The notes below the pieces were generated by a model. The model saw only the letters and a program-made list of their open reading frames with translations. It made no database searches and was not told the DNA's origin. The position numbers were made by a program, and so were the translations under genes. From Eubacterium sp. (GTDB lineage: Bacteria > Bacillota > Clostridia > Peptostreptococcales > Anaerovoracaceae), in contig JAETRU010000013.1 in NCBI GenBank assembly GCA_021769965.1, forward strand, positions 1-62,889: a DNA stretch of 62,889 bases, in the 5' to 3' direction. Shown here piece by piece: positions 16,347-25,019 of the stretch. The stretch's first letter is position 1; every line of letters starts with the position of its first letter.

Positions 16347-17825
16347 TTATTTCTCTATGCCGGCAATTCTCTTGGCGAGTTCTTTCTTGCCCTGAATATT
16401 TCCCTGTCTGCCGATCATGATCCTCTGGGCCTGCGGCGAACCGGCGCCATGGAGGGATTCTGTACGATAGCCTACAGCGGAAGATCCCAGACAGATATTC
16501 TCTAAAAAGCGCAGGATACGCATTCTGTCTTCGGTAGAAACCTCCGGTCTTCCCGCGAAATACTTATTGCAGATCTCTCCGATGGTCTCGCCGTTTCTGC
16601 CCGCTACCGTATCAGAATTAAAATCCTTTTCTGACGGCATCGTAACCATCAGTCCTCCCGCAATGTCCTCCGCCAGTCTGACGATCTCATACGGGAACCG
16701 GGTCACGTTCTGCTTGCAGACGTTAGCCAGCAGCAGGTCGATCTGGTAGTTCCCCGCTTTTGTCTGCTGGCCCTGGCTGGAACAGGCTATGCCGCAGCAA
16801 TACAGGGTCTCATTAAGATGAGTCATCTCAATGAGCTTATCCTTTACAGCAGAGGCCTTTTCAGCGCCGTTGTATTCTGCCGCCAGCGCCGCCGCGCCGA
16901 TGACCACGTCGCCTACGCCGACTTTGCAGCCGCCGTAGCTCTGTCTGTGATATCCTGCGAACCGTTCTACCATCATGCCGGCAAAGTCATATTCTCCTGC
17001 CATAAACACATACTCATTGGGAATGAATACGTGATCAAATACGACCAGTGCCTCCTGGCCTCCAAACTGCTTGTTGCCCAGATCCACATCCGCGCCGTCT
17101 TCCAGCTTTCTGGTGTCACAGGACTGTCTTCCGTAGATCATGAAAAGTCCTTCCGCGTCACTCGGGCAGGCAAAGGAAACCGCGTAATCCGCATCGCCTT
17201 CCTTCATTGCTATCGTCGGCATGATAATATGCCAGTGAGAGTTGATAGAGCCGGTCTGATGCGCTTTGGCGCCGCATACGACGATACCGTCCTCCCGGCG
17301 CTCTACGATATGTACATAAAGATCCGGATCCGCCTGCTCATGAGGCGCTTTTGCGCGGTCTCCTTTCGGATCGGTCATCGCGCCGTCGACCACCAGATCC
17401 TCCTCCTGAACCATTTCCAGGAATTTAAGAAAGCGCTGATTGTAGTCGGTTCCGTATTTTTCATCAATTTCATACGTGGTGGAATACACCGCGTTAAACG
17501 CGTCCATACCTACACAGCGCTGAAAACATGAAGCTGTCTTCTGGCCCAGAAGGCGCTGCATCTTCACCTTCTTGATCAGGTCATCTGTAGACTGATGGAG
17601 ATGGGTAAAACGGTTAACGCGTTTTCCGGTAATACTGGATCTTGCCGTCATCAGATCTTCGTATTCCGGCTGCTGCGCCAGCTCATAGGTCATCGCCACG
17701 CAGTTGATAGACGGCCGGATGATAGGATGATCCACCCAGTTATCGATCTTTTCTCCAAACATATAAACTCTTGTATTCAATTTACGCAGGCTTTCAATAT
17801 ATTCAGCCCCTGTCATCAGTGACAT
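16347..17825 (-). CDS. abfD: 4-hydroxybutyryl-CoA dehydratase/vinylacetyl-CoA isomerase
   Basis: A 492-residue FAD and [4Fe-4S] enzyme that, in characterised members, dehydrates 4-hydroxybutyryl-CoA to crotonyl-CoA by a ketyl-radical mechanism. The cluster ligands are all seen: C100 and C104 in CFQRCVG, and His and Cys in GYHRQSYGGCKVG. Length and motif layout match the clostridial enzyme closely. Start MSLMTGAEY has AAAGGAGG upstream. It is the third gene of the sigma-54 controlled cyclase operon, 59 bases after the dehydrogenase. The neighbours suggest a physiological substrate that may be a substituted 4-hydroxyacyl-CoA rather than 4-hydroxybutyryl-CoA itself, but that is inference. Confidence 0.93.
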   Translation of the reverse strand: MSLMTGAEYIESLRKLNTRVYMFGEKIDNWVDHPIIRPSINCVAMTYELAQQPEYEDLMTARSSITGKRVNRFTHLHQSTDDLIKKVKMQRLLGQKTASCFQRCVGMDAFNAVYSTTYEIDEKYGTDYNQRFLKFLEMVQEEDLVVDGAMTDPKGDRAKAPHEQADPDLYVHIVERREDGIVVCGAKAHQTGSINSHWHIIMPTIAMKEGDADYAVSFACPSDAEGLFMIYGRQSCDTRKLEDGADVDLGNKQFGGQEALVVFDHVFIPNEYVFMAGEYDFAGMMVERFAGYHRQSYGGCKVGVGDVVIGAAALAAEYNGAEKASAVKDKLIEMTHLNETLYCCGIACSSQGQQTKAGNYQIDLLLANVCKQNVTRFPYEIVRLAEDIAGGLMVTMPSEKDFNSDTVAGRNGETIGEICNKYFAGRPEVSTEDRMRILRFLENICLGSSAVGYRTESLHGAGSPQAQRIMIGRQGNIQGKKELAKRIAGIEK

Positions 17826-17884
17826 AGTATTTCCTCCTTTGCCGTCACAAACGCCGCACTCTGGCTTTTACAAACTCTAACTTT

Positions 17885-18829
17885 TTACAGTCTGTCCAGC
17901 GCTCTTGCGACCTTGATCAGACCTTCTATCAGGTCTTTCTGTGATTTTTCAATGTCCTGCCGGCTCCACTTCATAAAACCTTCGCCGCTCTTGAAACCCA
18001 GCTTGCCTTCATCCAGCTTTTCTTTCAGCAGCTTTGACGGCTCAGTACTGTTTTCAATGTGCGGGAACAGATACTCGTGAATATTATAGGTCAGGTCTGT
18101 GCCGCCTGCGTCGATGACTTCCATCGGCGCGCGCACGCCAAGACGCATGCCGAACCCGTATTTGATCGCTTTGTCCACGTCTTCCGCCGACGCGATGCCT
18201 CTTTCCACGATGGAGATCGCCTCTCTGAACAAAGCGTGCTGCATACGGTTTGCAAGAAATCCCGGTACATCTTTCTGCACGATGACCGGACACTTATTCG
18301 CCTTTTCAAGGAGATCATAAGTTTCTTTCACAACCGTCTCCGACACATATTTTGTCTTGATCACTTCGACAAGAGGCACCAGATATGCGGGATTCCAGAA
18401 ATGGGTACCGATGATTCTCTCTTTATGCACGGATTTCTCCGCGATCTCTGTCACGCTGATCACCGATGTATTGGTAGCCAGTATGGTTTCCGGCGGGCAG
18501 ATGGCGTCCAGTTTCGCAAAATAGTCCTGCTTGACAGCCAGATCCTCCACCACGCATTCAAAGATGATATCCGCGTCGCGCGCGCCTTCCTCCATGCTCT
18601 CAGTCAGACTGACCTGCGCCAGGATCTCCGGAATACGCGCGGGATCCAGCGCATCGTTTTCTGCCAGCACTTTCAGATTGGATTCCATGGTTTCCATAGG
18701 CTTTGACCTGGTTAAGTCATCATACATGCAGATCAGGGTCACGTCACAGCCAGCCATGGCAAAGGTCTGTCCGATCCCGGTTCCCATCGTTCCGGCACCC
18801 AGAACTGCTACCTTTTTCTTATCTTTCAT
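17885..18829 (-). CDS. 3-hydroxyacyl dehydrogenase, probably of a free hydroxy acid
   Basis: A 314-residue 3-hydroxyacyl-CoA dehydrogenase-fold protein: NAD site GAGTMGTGIG near residue 11, Glu/Asp after strand 2, catalytic His in THFWNPAYLVPLVEV and a following Asn. CoA-type enzymes normally read HFFNP followed by M-x-LVEV; the HFWNPAYLVPLVEV form is closer to L-carnitine and other free 3-hydroxyacid dehydrogenases. By position between a cyclase-family hydrolase and abfD, and with a BKACE in the regulon, I propose it oxidises a 3-hydroxy-5-oxo acid (compare HOHexDH of the phloroglucinol pathway). The CoA-linked alternative is still possible. Confidence 0.85.
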   Translation of the reverse strand: MKDKKKVAVLGAGTMGTGIGQTFAMAGCDVTLICMYDDLTRSKPMETMESNLKVLAENDALDPARIPEILAQVSLTESMEEGARDADIIFECVVEDLAVKQDYFAKLDAICPPETILATNTSVISVTEIAEKSVHKERIIGTHFWNPAYLVPLVEVIKTKYVSETVVKETYDLLEKANKCPVIVQKDVPGFLANRMQHALFREAISIVERGIASAEDVDKAIKYGFGMRLGVRAPMEVIDAGGTDLTYNIHEYLFPHIENSTEPSKLLKEKLDEGKLGFKSGEGFMKWSRQDIEKSQKDLIEGLIKVARALDRL

Positions 18830-18891
18830 TATTTGTCTCCTTTTTAGAAAGATAGGAAATCCTGCGAGCAGAATTTCCTATCCGTTTGTTT

Positions 18892-19809
18892 TTAATATAC
18901 GCCGTACGGATACTCTTTGTCCGGAACGTTTCTGTCAATTCTGTCAGACGGTACGAACGCAACGGCGCGGACGATGGTGCCGTCACCCATATACCAGCGA
19001 AGCGGGAACGCGCAGAACAGGAATCTCTGGTTCGTTACCTTGTCCAGATCTCCGCCAAGGTTTTCAATACCCATTACGTTGTTGGCCATCAGGATATCAT
19101 GGCATGGCTCCCATTCAGGGAAATCTTCCAGCGCCGGATGTCCGAACTGTTCCTCGTATTCTTCTACGATACGTGGAACATAAGGTCCCGGGCCGTGATC
19201 TGCAGCATAGGTGTACAGGATATGGTCAATAGCCTGCATGTCGAAACCCACGCCTCTTACATGATGCTCTACAAACCACTTCGCGCCGTCAATGGAAAGT
19301 CCCGGACTGTACGCGAAGTAATCGTCGTTTTCGCCCCAGCGTCTGTGTGTGCCTGTGTTGAGAAGGACCCAGTCGCCCTCTTTGATGCCGCCCGGAACCT
19401 TTTTCGCAGCCTCTTCAATATCCTCAACTGTGATCAGTTCCCATTTTCCCTTCGGGATATCCAGGCAGACTGCCTCGCCGAAGTAGTTCTGAATCGGAAG
19501 CTCATGGGTGAACGGGCTTTCCGGAATTACATGCGCCGGAGAATCGGCATGGGTGGAATTGTGCATATGAAAGTCATTGAAAGTCTGCAGAAGCCGGTAA
19601 TGCATCGGCATATGCTGCACTCTGTCGATATGGAAATCCCCATTGGACGGCCAGAGCGGATTACCTCTGCCGAACGGGTTTGAAAGGTCAAGCAGTTCGA
19701 AAGATCCGTCTCTGAACATATCAAAGATACTTCCGTCATAAGGTTTTTTCCAGTCATTTGTATGTGCGAAGCACTCTTCGCGGGTGTGTCTTACAGCGAT
19801 TTCTGACAT
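18892..19809 (-). CDS. Cyclase-family metal hydrolase (kynurenine formamidase-like)
   Basis: A 305-residue member of the cyclase superfamily (PF04199). The metal motif is HNSTHADSPAH near residue 82, matching H-x-G-T-H-x-D-x-P-x-H with Ser for Gly; a later HH (EHHVRGVGFD) and the GD in NTGTHRRWGEN region complete the fold. Longer than kynurenine formamidase (about 210), in the size range of dihydrophloroglucinol cyclohydrolase. It is first in the operon behind a perfect sigma-54 promoter. I infer ring or lactone hydrolysis as the operon's first step. Cytosolic, no signal peptide. Confidence 0.8.
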   Translation of the reverse strand: MSEIAVRHTREECFAHTNDWKKPYDGSIFDMFRDGSFELLDLSNPFGRGNPLWPSNGDFHIDRVQHMPMHYRLLQTFNDFHMHNSTHADSPAHVIPESPFTHELPIQNYFGEAVCLDIPKGKWELITVEDIEEAAKKVPGGIKEGDWVLLNTGTHRRWGENDDYFAYSPGLSIDGAKWFVEHHVRGVGFDMQAIDHILYTYAADHGPGPYVPRIVEEYEEQFGHPALEDFPEWEPCHDILMANNVMGIENLGGDLDKVTNQRFLFCAFPLRWYMGDGTIVRAVAFVPSDRIDRNVPDKEYPYGVY

Positions 19810-19861
19810 GATAAGGTCTCCTTTTCATCTTATATTTCTGATTCTCGATGCTATATTACAT

Positions 19862-19877
19862 AGCAAGGCTCGTGCCA
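19862..19877 (-). promoter_or_regulatory. Sigma-54 promoter of the cyclase-dehydrogenase-abfD operon
   Basis: TGGCAC-GAGCC-TTGCT on the minus strand (19877-19862), a full match to the -24/-12 consensus, 53 bases upstream of the cyclase start. Confidence 0.88.
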
Positions 19878-19960
19878 AAGTTTTAACAGCTGGCCAAAAA
19901 CTTTCACATCCCCTGGAATCACTCAATCTCTGTCAAAAGGCGTCAGCCCGGCGTTTCTTC

Positions 19961-20012
19961 GTTGCAAGACTTTTTCTGTTGCAGCGCGGCACTGGCGTTG
20001 CAGAGGAACAAC
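19961..20012. promoter_or_regulatory. Enhancer-like GTTGCA repeats for the cyclase operon
   Basis: Three GTTGCA copies at 19961, 19978 and 19997 (spacing 17 and 19), the last two followed after six bases by GGCAC and ACAAC, like the palindromes at 24944 and 30989. They lie 85-135 bases upstream of the sigma-54 box, the normal range for activator sites. The rest of 19810-20128 holds a weak -10 for the CFA synthase gene. Confidence 0.65.
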
Positions 20013-20128
20013 AAGTCAATCGCTAAATTTAAATTCTGCTTCATTCACAAAAACGACAAGTTCCAATGTTATAATTCATGGAATTAAGTGGAATAATCCA
20101 AAGTGTGAAATGTATCAGGAGGTAAAAA

Positions 20129-21292
20129 ATGCTAGAAGAAAATGTCATGATACAATTTTTGAGAAAATTTGATGCTGTTCCCTTCAATGTAAAACTGGAA
20201 GGAAAATCGTATCAGATCGGGGATGGTAATCCTGCGTTCACCGTGAAATTCCATAAGATGATACCTTTAAACGAACTTCTCACCCGTACATCCCTTGCGC
20301 TGGGAGAGGCCTATATGGACGGCAATCTGGAAGTGGAAGGCGATCTCTACGAAGCTCTGGACCTTTTCATGGGACAGATGGGCAAATTCTCCACCGACCA
20401 GAACGCGCTGAAAAAGCTGATCTTTACATCCATGTCCAGGAAGAATCAGGAAAAAGAGGTTCAAAGCCACTACGACATCGGCAATGACTTCTATAAGCTG
20501 TGGCTGGACGAGACCATGAGCTATTCCTGCGGTTACTTCAAAAGTGAGGATGACAGCCTGTATCAGGCCCAGGTCAACAAGGTAGACTATATTCTGAAAA
20601 AGCTCTGTCTGAAGGAAGGCATGAACCTGCTGGACATCGGCTGCGGCTGGGGTTTCCTTTTGATTGAAGCCGCGAAAAAGTACGGCATCCACGGCCTCGG
20701 CATCACATTGAGCCGGGAGCAGCACGACGAGTTCAAGCGCCGCATCGAGGCGGAAGGCCTGACAGATCAGCTGGAAGTCAGGCTGATGGACTACCGTGAT
20801 CTGGAAAAGACCGACCTGCAGTTTGACCGCATCGTCAGCGTAGGTATGGTCGAACACGTAGGCCGCGGCAATTATCAGCAGTTCATCGACTGCGCCGCCC
20901 ATGTGCTGAAGCCGGGCGGCCTGTTCCTGCTCCACTTCATCAGCGCCCTGAAGGAGCATCCAGGCGATCCGTGGATCAAAAAATACATCTTTCCCGGCGG
21001 TGTCGTGCCGAGCCTGCGGGAAATGCTGACCTGTATGGCGGAAGCCGACTTCCACACCCTGGATATCGAAAACCTGCGCAACCACTACAACCGCACCCTG
21101 CTGTGCTGGGAGCGCAGCTTCCGCGAGCACGCGGGCGAAGTGCGCCAGATGTTCGATGAACGGTTCGTCCGCATGTGGGACATGTACCTGTCCTCCTGCG
21201 CAGCCACCTTCCACAACGGCATCATCGACATCCATCAGATCCTGATGTCAAAGGGCGTCAACAACGACCTGCCAATGGTGCGGTGGTATTAA
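20129..21292 (+). CDS. cfa: Cyclopropane-fatty-acid-phospholipid synthase
   Basis: A 387-residue SAM-dependent lipid methyltransferase that adds a methylene across unsaturated acyl chains in membrane phospholipids. SAM motif LLDIGCGWGFLLIEAAKKYG near residue 167; QSHYDIGNDFYKLWLD and the bicarbonate-site residues in MSYSCGYF and the C-terminal region are present. The N-terminal lipid-binding domain (1-110) is intact. AGGAGG is six bases before the ATG. It is the only plus-strand gene in this part apart from the regulator and lies between two sigma-54 units without clear functional link. Confidence 0.93.
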   Translation: MLEENVMIQFLRKFDAVPFNVKLEGKSYQIGDGNPAFTVKFHKMIPLNELLTRTSLALGEAYMDGNLEVEGDLYEALDLFMGQMGKFSTDQNALKKLIFTSMSRKNQEKEVQSHYDIGNDFYKLWLDETMSYSCGYFKSEDDSLYQAQVNKVDYILKKLCLKEGMNLLDIGCGWGFLLIEAAKKYGIHGLGITLSREQHDEFKRRIEAEGLTDQLEVRLMDYRDLEKTDLQFDRIVSVGMVEHVGRGNYQQFIDCAAHVLKPGGLFLLHFISALKEHPGDPWIKKYIFPGGVVPSLREMLTCMAEADFHTLDIENLRNHYNRTLLCWERSFREHAGEVRQMFDERFVRMWDMYLSSCAATFHNGIIDIHQILMSKGVNNDLPMVRWY

Positions 21293-21307
21293 CGCTTTCA
21301 TAAAAGA

Positions 21308-21345
21308 ATGCCCTGAGTCTAATTGCTCAGGGCATGTATTTTTTG
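21308..21345 (+). terminator. Terminator of the CFA synthase gene
   Basis: ATGCCCTGAG pairs with CTCAGGGCAT, then GTATTTTTT. Confidence 0.88.
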
Positions 21346-21386
21346 GGCTGTCCAAAAACTTTGAGGGTTTGTGCTCTATTGACGCG

Positions 21387-23048
21387 CTATTCATTCACAG
21401 TACCGGTTTCATCTCCAAGGTAGGTAATCACATTTTCCTCTGTCAGGAGCATATAGGGGTCGTCACCTATGCCTATTCCGTTGAACGGTATATAGTGCGT
21501 TTCAGCAGCGATCTGCGCATAAGTATTTCCTTCGAAAACATGAGAATATTTTTCGCTGTACTCGCCGATATGTACGAGAGCGCCTGTCGCGACAGCAAAG
21601 ATATTATTTCGGACGATCAGGTTTTCCTGTGCGCAGGGGCCTCCCTGCAGAACCATTGCATTACAATATTCATTTTCCCAGTCTGTGCTGAAAAAATTAT
21701 TGACACCGCTGTCTAGTACAATATTATCTTCAATTAAAATATCTTTGAAAATATGATTTTTGTTTACTTCCATATCCCAGTTACAGAGCAGGATCCCCTG
21801 CGTCGTTCTCTCGATCAGATTTCCGGAAACGATATTATTGCTCATGCTTTCGCAGCCATCAAAGGTCTCTAACGCGATCCCTTCCTGAAAGGCATCATGC
21901 ACATAGTTATCCCGGATCGTATAATTACTTCCGGCAAAACTCATAGCGCCGCCATTTCTGCCAAAGAGACCTCCATTTAACTGAATGCGTGTATCTCCTT
22001 CTTCTGCTCCTGTTGCATAAGAGATTACATTACCGCCCATCCAGCCAACCTCGCAGTTTTGTACTACGCCATTGCAGGCTTCCTTGATTCCGTTAAATCC
22101 ACTGCAGAATGTCATGCTGGAGTATTTGATACAAAGGTTATCGTATGTTTGGTAATCAGACATCCCATCACAGAAAGCAAATGGTTCAATGAATTCAATA
22201 TCAGAATAGAGCTCTCCCGGATTTCCTGCATCACAGCGGAAATACAGCGGTCCTTTAGTAAATACTTCTTCCCCTTTTTCCTCATCCCAACTGCGGAAAA
22301 GACGCTCTCCCAGGTTTTCTGTATTCTTATCAGGATATTGGAGCGCAGGAAAACACCATCCATCGGACAAAAATTTTGTTACATCATAATCTTCTCCCGT
22401 CAACTGCTGATGGGCATCATCCATTTGAAGATATTTTTTGCCGTTCCAATAAGCAACATCTCGATAGACGACTTCTTCTTCATTCAATACGATCGTAGCA
22501 ACCTCGGTGATATCACGATAAAATTTCCAGATCTTTTTGCCGCTTTCATCAGAGTAGTATAATTTCCATTTTTCTGCACCTGCCCCATTTTCTTCACTGC
22601 CATAAAATGCCGGCTTCGCGCCTTCACCATAAGCAGACAGTGTGATCCCCTGCGTCCCAAGGATATTCCAGGGCAATTCTACCGCGCGCCAGATACTGCC
22701 GCGTTCAAAGAAAATGGCGTCGCCATAGGAAAGTTCAATGTTCCAAAAAGGCTCTAAGGTTGCAAAAGCCGTTTCCGGGCTGAGACCATCGTTACTGTCA
22801 TCTCCCTTGTTGGAAACATAATACGCCCTGCCACAGTAGCTTTCCCCCATGACGTATTCGTCTGCTTTTACAATTGCAGCAGGGCTGTTCAAGATCGACT
22901 GTTTTCGTTCTTCGGCTGTATTGCGAATCGTTTCCATTTTTTCATCTTTTTCATCTGAAATGCCGTCAGAGGCTTTCGCACAGCCTGATAATAAACACAA
23001 CACCATAACAGAACATAGGAGAACACTGATCAATCGTTTCAAATTCAT
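21387..23048 (-). CDS. Secreted lipoprotein with right-handed beta-helix
   Basis: A 553-residue protein with a signal peptide and lipobox LLSGC (Cys 22 or 23), so it is anchored on the outside of the membrane. After a linker, YYVSNKGDDSNDGLSPETAFATL marks the start of a pectate-lyase-like parallel beta-helix; repeats such as NYTIRDNYVHDAFQEGIALE and NNIVSGNLIERTTQGILL follow (residues about 340-520). The family binds or cleaves polysaccharides. No catalytic triad of a named lyase is evident. It could feed the uronate operon 10 kb away, but this is speculative. Confidence 0.8.
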   Translation of the reverse strand: MNLKRLISVLLCSVMVLCLLSGCAKASDGISDEKDEKMETIRNTAEERKQSILNSPAAIVKADEYVMGESYCGRAYYVSNKGDDSNDGLSPETAFATLEPFWNIELSYGDAIFFERGSIWRAVELPWNILGTQGITLSAYGEGAKPAFYGSEENGAGAEKWKLYYSDESGKKIWKFYRDITEVATIVLNEEEVVYRDVAYWNGKKYLQMDDAHQQLTGEDYDVTKFLSDGWCFPALQYPDKNTENLGERLFRSWDEEKGEEVFTKGPLYFRCDAGNPGELYSDIEFIEPFAFCDGMSDYQTYDNLCIKYSSMTFCSGFNGIKEACNGVVQNCEVGWMGGNVISYATGAEEGDTRIQLNGGLFGRNGGAMSFAGSNYTIRDNYVHDAFQEGIALETFDGCESMSNNIVSGNLIERTTQGILLCNWDMEVNKNHIFKDILIEDNIVLDSGVNNFFSTDWENEYCNAMVLQGGPCAQENLIVRNNIFAVATGALVHIGEYSEKYSHVFEGNTYAQIAAETHYIPFNGIGIGDDPYMLLTEENVITYLGDETGTVNE

Positions 23049-23148
23049 TCGATTTCCTTCTTTCTCTGTATCACATCAATGAAATATCGATTTTTTTATT
23101 TTATCACAATTGATTGTCAAAAGCCATGTATACATATAGTGCAGGGCA

Positions 23149-23205
23149 TAATGAAAAAGCAGTTCTGCCCGAACTGCTTTTTCGAAATATATTTGAGAGT
23201 AACTA
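23149..23205. terminator. Terminator after the BKACE gene, repeated at 51614
   Basis: GAAAAAGCAGTTC pairs with GAACTGCTTTTTC. The 57-base segment is about 84% identical to 51614-51671, which ends a larC fragment. Confidence 0.75.
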
Positions 23206-23221
23206 TGTGAATATTTCTCCA

Positions 23222-24073
23222 TTATTTTCCCAGACCCAGGATCTCTCTGGCTTCTTCCGGCGTGGCGACAGTCTTGCCCATCTCCTCTACAAGGCGCTTG
23301 ACACGGGCTACGAACTGTTCATTAGATTCCGCCTTCTGACCTGCGTTGTAGTAGACGTTGTCCTCAAGGCCTACGCGGATGTTTCCGCCCATGGCCAGGG
23401 CAGAAAGCAGGATCTCGTTGGCGCCTTTTCCGATGCCGAAAGCGCTCCAGGTACAGTTCTCCGGCAGATGATTCACAAGGTAGAGCAGGTTTTCCGTCGT
23501 CGCCTCCATGCCGCCCGGCGCGCCGAGACACAGCTGGAAGTGAGCAGGTTCCTGGAGGATGCCCTTTTTGATGTAGTATTTCGCCGTGTTCAGCATGCCC
23601 ATATCAAAGATCTCGATCTCCGGCTTCACCTTTGCCGCGATCATCTCTTTGCCGCAAAGCTCCAGGAATCCCGGCTCGTTCATAAACACTACAGAGTTGA
23701 GCCAGTTCATGGTTCCCGCATCAAAGGAAGCCATGTCCGGCTTTAATTCCTTGAACGGGCGGATTCTTTCTTCCCAGGAAAATCCCTGTCCACCTGAGGA
23801 TGTCAGATTGATGAGCACCGGACAGCCGGATGCTCTAAGCAGCCTGACGGTCTCTTCAAATTTATCAAAACGCATGCTTGCCTTGTCCTCGTCGTCGCGG
23901 ACGTGGATGTGCGCCACAGCAGCGCCTGCTTCATAGCAGGCAATAGCGGATTTTACGATCTCCTCCGGCTGAGTCGGCAGGTTGGCATTGTCAGCCTTTG
24001 TTGTAACCGCGCCCGTCAGAGCAGCGGATACGATGACTTTCTTCTTATCGTTCATTCTTCTGGTTTCTAACAT
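23222..24073 (-). CDS. Beta-keto acid cleavage enzyme (BKACE, DUF849)
   Basis: A 283-residue TIM-barrel enzyme. Zn ligands HIHVRD (His-x-His, about residue 54) and the GLEDNVYY segment near the C-terminus match BKACE enzymes, which react a beta-keto acid with acetyl-CoA to give acetoacetate and a new acyl-CoA. Known members act on 3-keto-5-aminohexanoate, dehydrocarnitine and triacetate (3,5-dioxohexanoate). With the cyclase and hydroxyacid dehydrogenase of the same regulon, a triacetate-type substrate is the best guess. Start MLETRR at 24073 has AAGGAG upstream and is four bases from the larC stop, so the two genes are coupled. Confidence 0.88.
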   Translation of the reverse strand: MLETRRMNDKKKVIVSAALTGAVTTKADNANLPTQPEEIVKSAIACYEAGAAVAHIHVRDDEDKASMRFDKFEETVRLLRASGCPVLINLTSSGGQGFSWEERIRPFKELKPDMASFDAGTMNWLNSVVFMNEPGFLELCGKEMIAAKVKPEIEIFDMGMLNTAKYYIKKGILQEPAHFQLCLGAPGGMEATTENLLYLVNHLPENCTWSAFGIGKGANEILLSALAMGGNIRVGLEDNVYYNAGQKAESNEQFVARVKRLVEEMGKTVATPEEAREILGLGK

Positions 24074-24076
24074 ATC

Positions 24077-24838
24077 TTAACTCTCCTTTGCTTCTACTAA
24101 TATCAGTTCAAGAGGCGGCAGACCGGTCTCGCGCTTTCCGACGCCGTAGCCTCTGGACAATAACGTTTCTTTTTCTTTGATCTCTTCCCATCCAAAGGCA
24201 TCCGCAACGCCCGCCAGTATAGATGCCCCCGTCGGCGTCAGCACCTCCTGAGGGATCTCTGACCGATAGTGCGGGATCTCCTCATCAGCCAGAATCTGCC
24301 GCACCGCCGGAGACGGAACGTTCAATTCCCCGCAGGCGCATCTGATCTTGCCGTAGCCGGTGGGAACTTCCTTTGCGATCACTTCATCTGCCCCCAGATA
24401 GTCACAGCAGATCGCCGTACCTACGATATCCACGATGGAATCCACAGCTCCCGCCTCGTGAAACTTTACCAGCTCCACCGGCACCTGATGGACTTTGGCT
24501 TCTGCCCTTGCTTTGATATCAAAGATCCTTCTGCTCAGGACCTTGGCGTTACTGCTCAAACTGCTGCCGTTGATCATGTCGAGGATCTGGCCGTAGTTCC
24601 TGTAATTGCCGCTGTACGGATCAGTGTCAAGGTTTCCGGGCTCTTTCAGGATCACGTCAACATCCGCAGCACTGTGGCCTCCGGCTTCCCTCTCCCTGAC
24701 AGACAGTTCAAATTCATCCAGCTTCAGCCGCGACAGTCTGTCCCGCAGATATTCCTCGGGAACGCCCAGACTGATCATGGCGCCCAGCATCATATCGCCG
24801 CTGAGGCCCGACTGACAGTTGATGTATAGCTTTTTCAT
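24077..24838 (-). CDS. LarC-like nickel-insertion protein, N-terminal half only
   Basis: About 253 residues. The start LYINCQSGLSGDMMLGA and the metal-rich VDVILKEP and KFHEAGAVDSIVDIVG segments identify LarC (Ni-pincer cofactor cyclometallase family, DUF111). Full LarC is about 400 residues and its C-terminal domain binds CTP; this copy ends at about the LarC1 boundary. No larA, larB or larE is in the window. The ATG at 24838 is preferred to the GTG three codons earlier because AAGGAG is eight bases before it. First gene of a sigma-54 operon with the BKACE gene. Confidence 0.8.
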   Translation of the reverse strand: MKKLYINCQSGLSGDMMLGAMISLGVPEEYLRDRLSRLKLDEFELSVREREAGGHSAADVDVILKEPGNLDTDPYSGNYRNYGQILDMINGSSLSSNAKVLSRRIFDIKARAEAKVHQVPVELVKFHEAGAVDSIVDIVGTAICCDYLGADEVIAKEVPTGYGKIRCACGELNVPSPAVRQILADEEIPHYRSEIPQEVLTPTGASILAGVADAFGWEEIKEKETLLSRGYGVGKRETGLPPLELILVEAKES

Positions 24839-24865
24839 CGATGTCACTCCTTTGCCGTTATATAA

Positions 24866-24881
24866 AGCAAAGATTGTGCCA
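24866..24881 (-). promoter_or_regulatory. Sigma-54 promoter of larC-BKACE
   Basis: TGGCAC-AATCT-TTGCT on the minus strand (24881-24866), a full -24/-12 match 28 bases before the larC start codon. Confidence 0.88.
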
Positions 24882-24923
24882 ATGTCAAAACGTTGAAAAT
24901 CCGGCGTTTATTCGCCTCCCATC

Positions 24924-24959
24924 GTTGCATGACGCAAAATAGCGTTGCAGACAGGCAAC
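24924..24959. promoter_or_regulatory. Activator sites shared by larC and the regulator gene
   Basis: GTTGC-AGACAG-GCAAC (24944-24959) is a perfect inverted repeat; GTTGCATGACGCAA (24924-24937) is a near copy with a five-base spacer. They lie about 45-80 bases above the larC sigma-54 box and just above the regulator's own promoter. Confidence 0.7.
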
Positions 24960-24965
24960 AAAAGC

Positions 24966-24994
24966 TTTTCATCCTCATGTTTTTTTGCTATACT
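24966..24994 (+). promoter_or_regulatory. Sigma-A promoter of the sigma-54 activator gene
   Basis: TTTTCA (24966-24971), 17 bases, TATACT (24989-24994). The nearby activator palindromes could repress or tune it. Confidence 0.5.
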
Positions 24995-25019
24995 AGTGAC
25001 TATACGGGAGGTACACACC

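Noticed and set aside
20267-21235. Long antisense ORF over the CFA synthase gene (322 codons)
   Set aside because: It is the complement of a clearly real gene with strong codon bias; no start site and no family.
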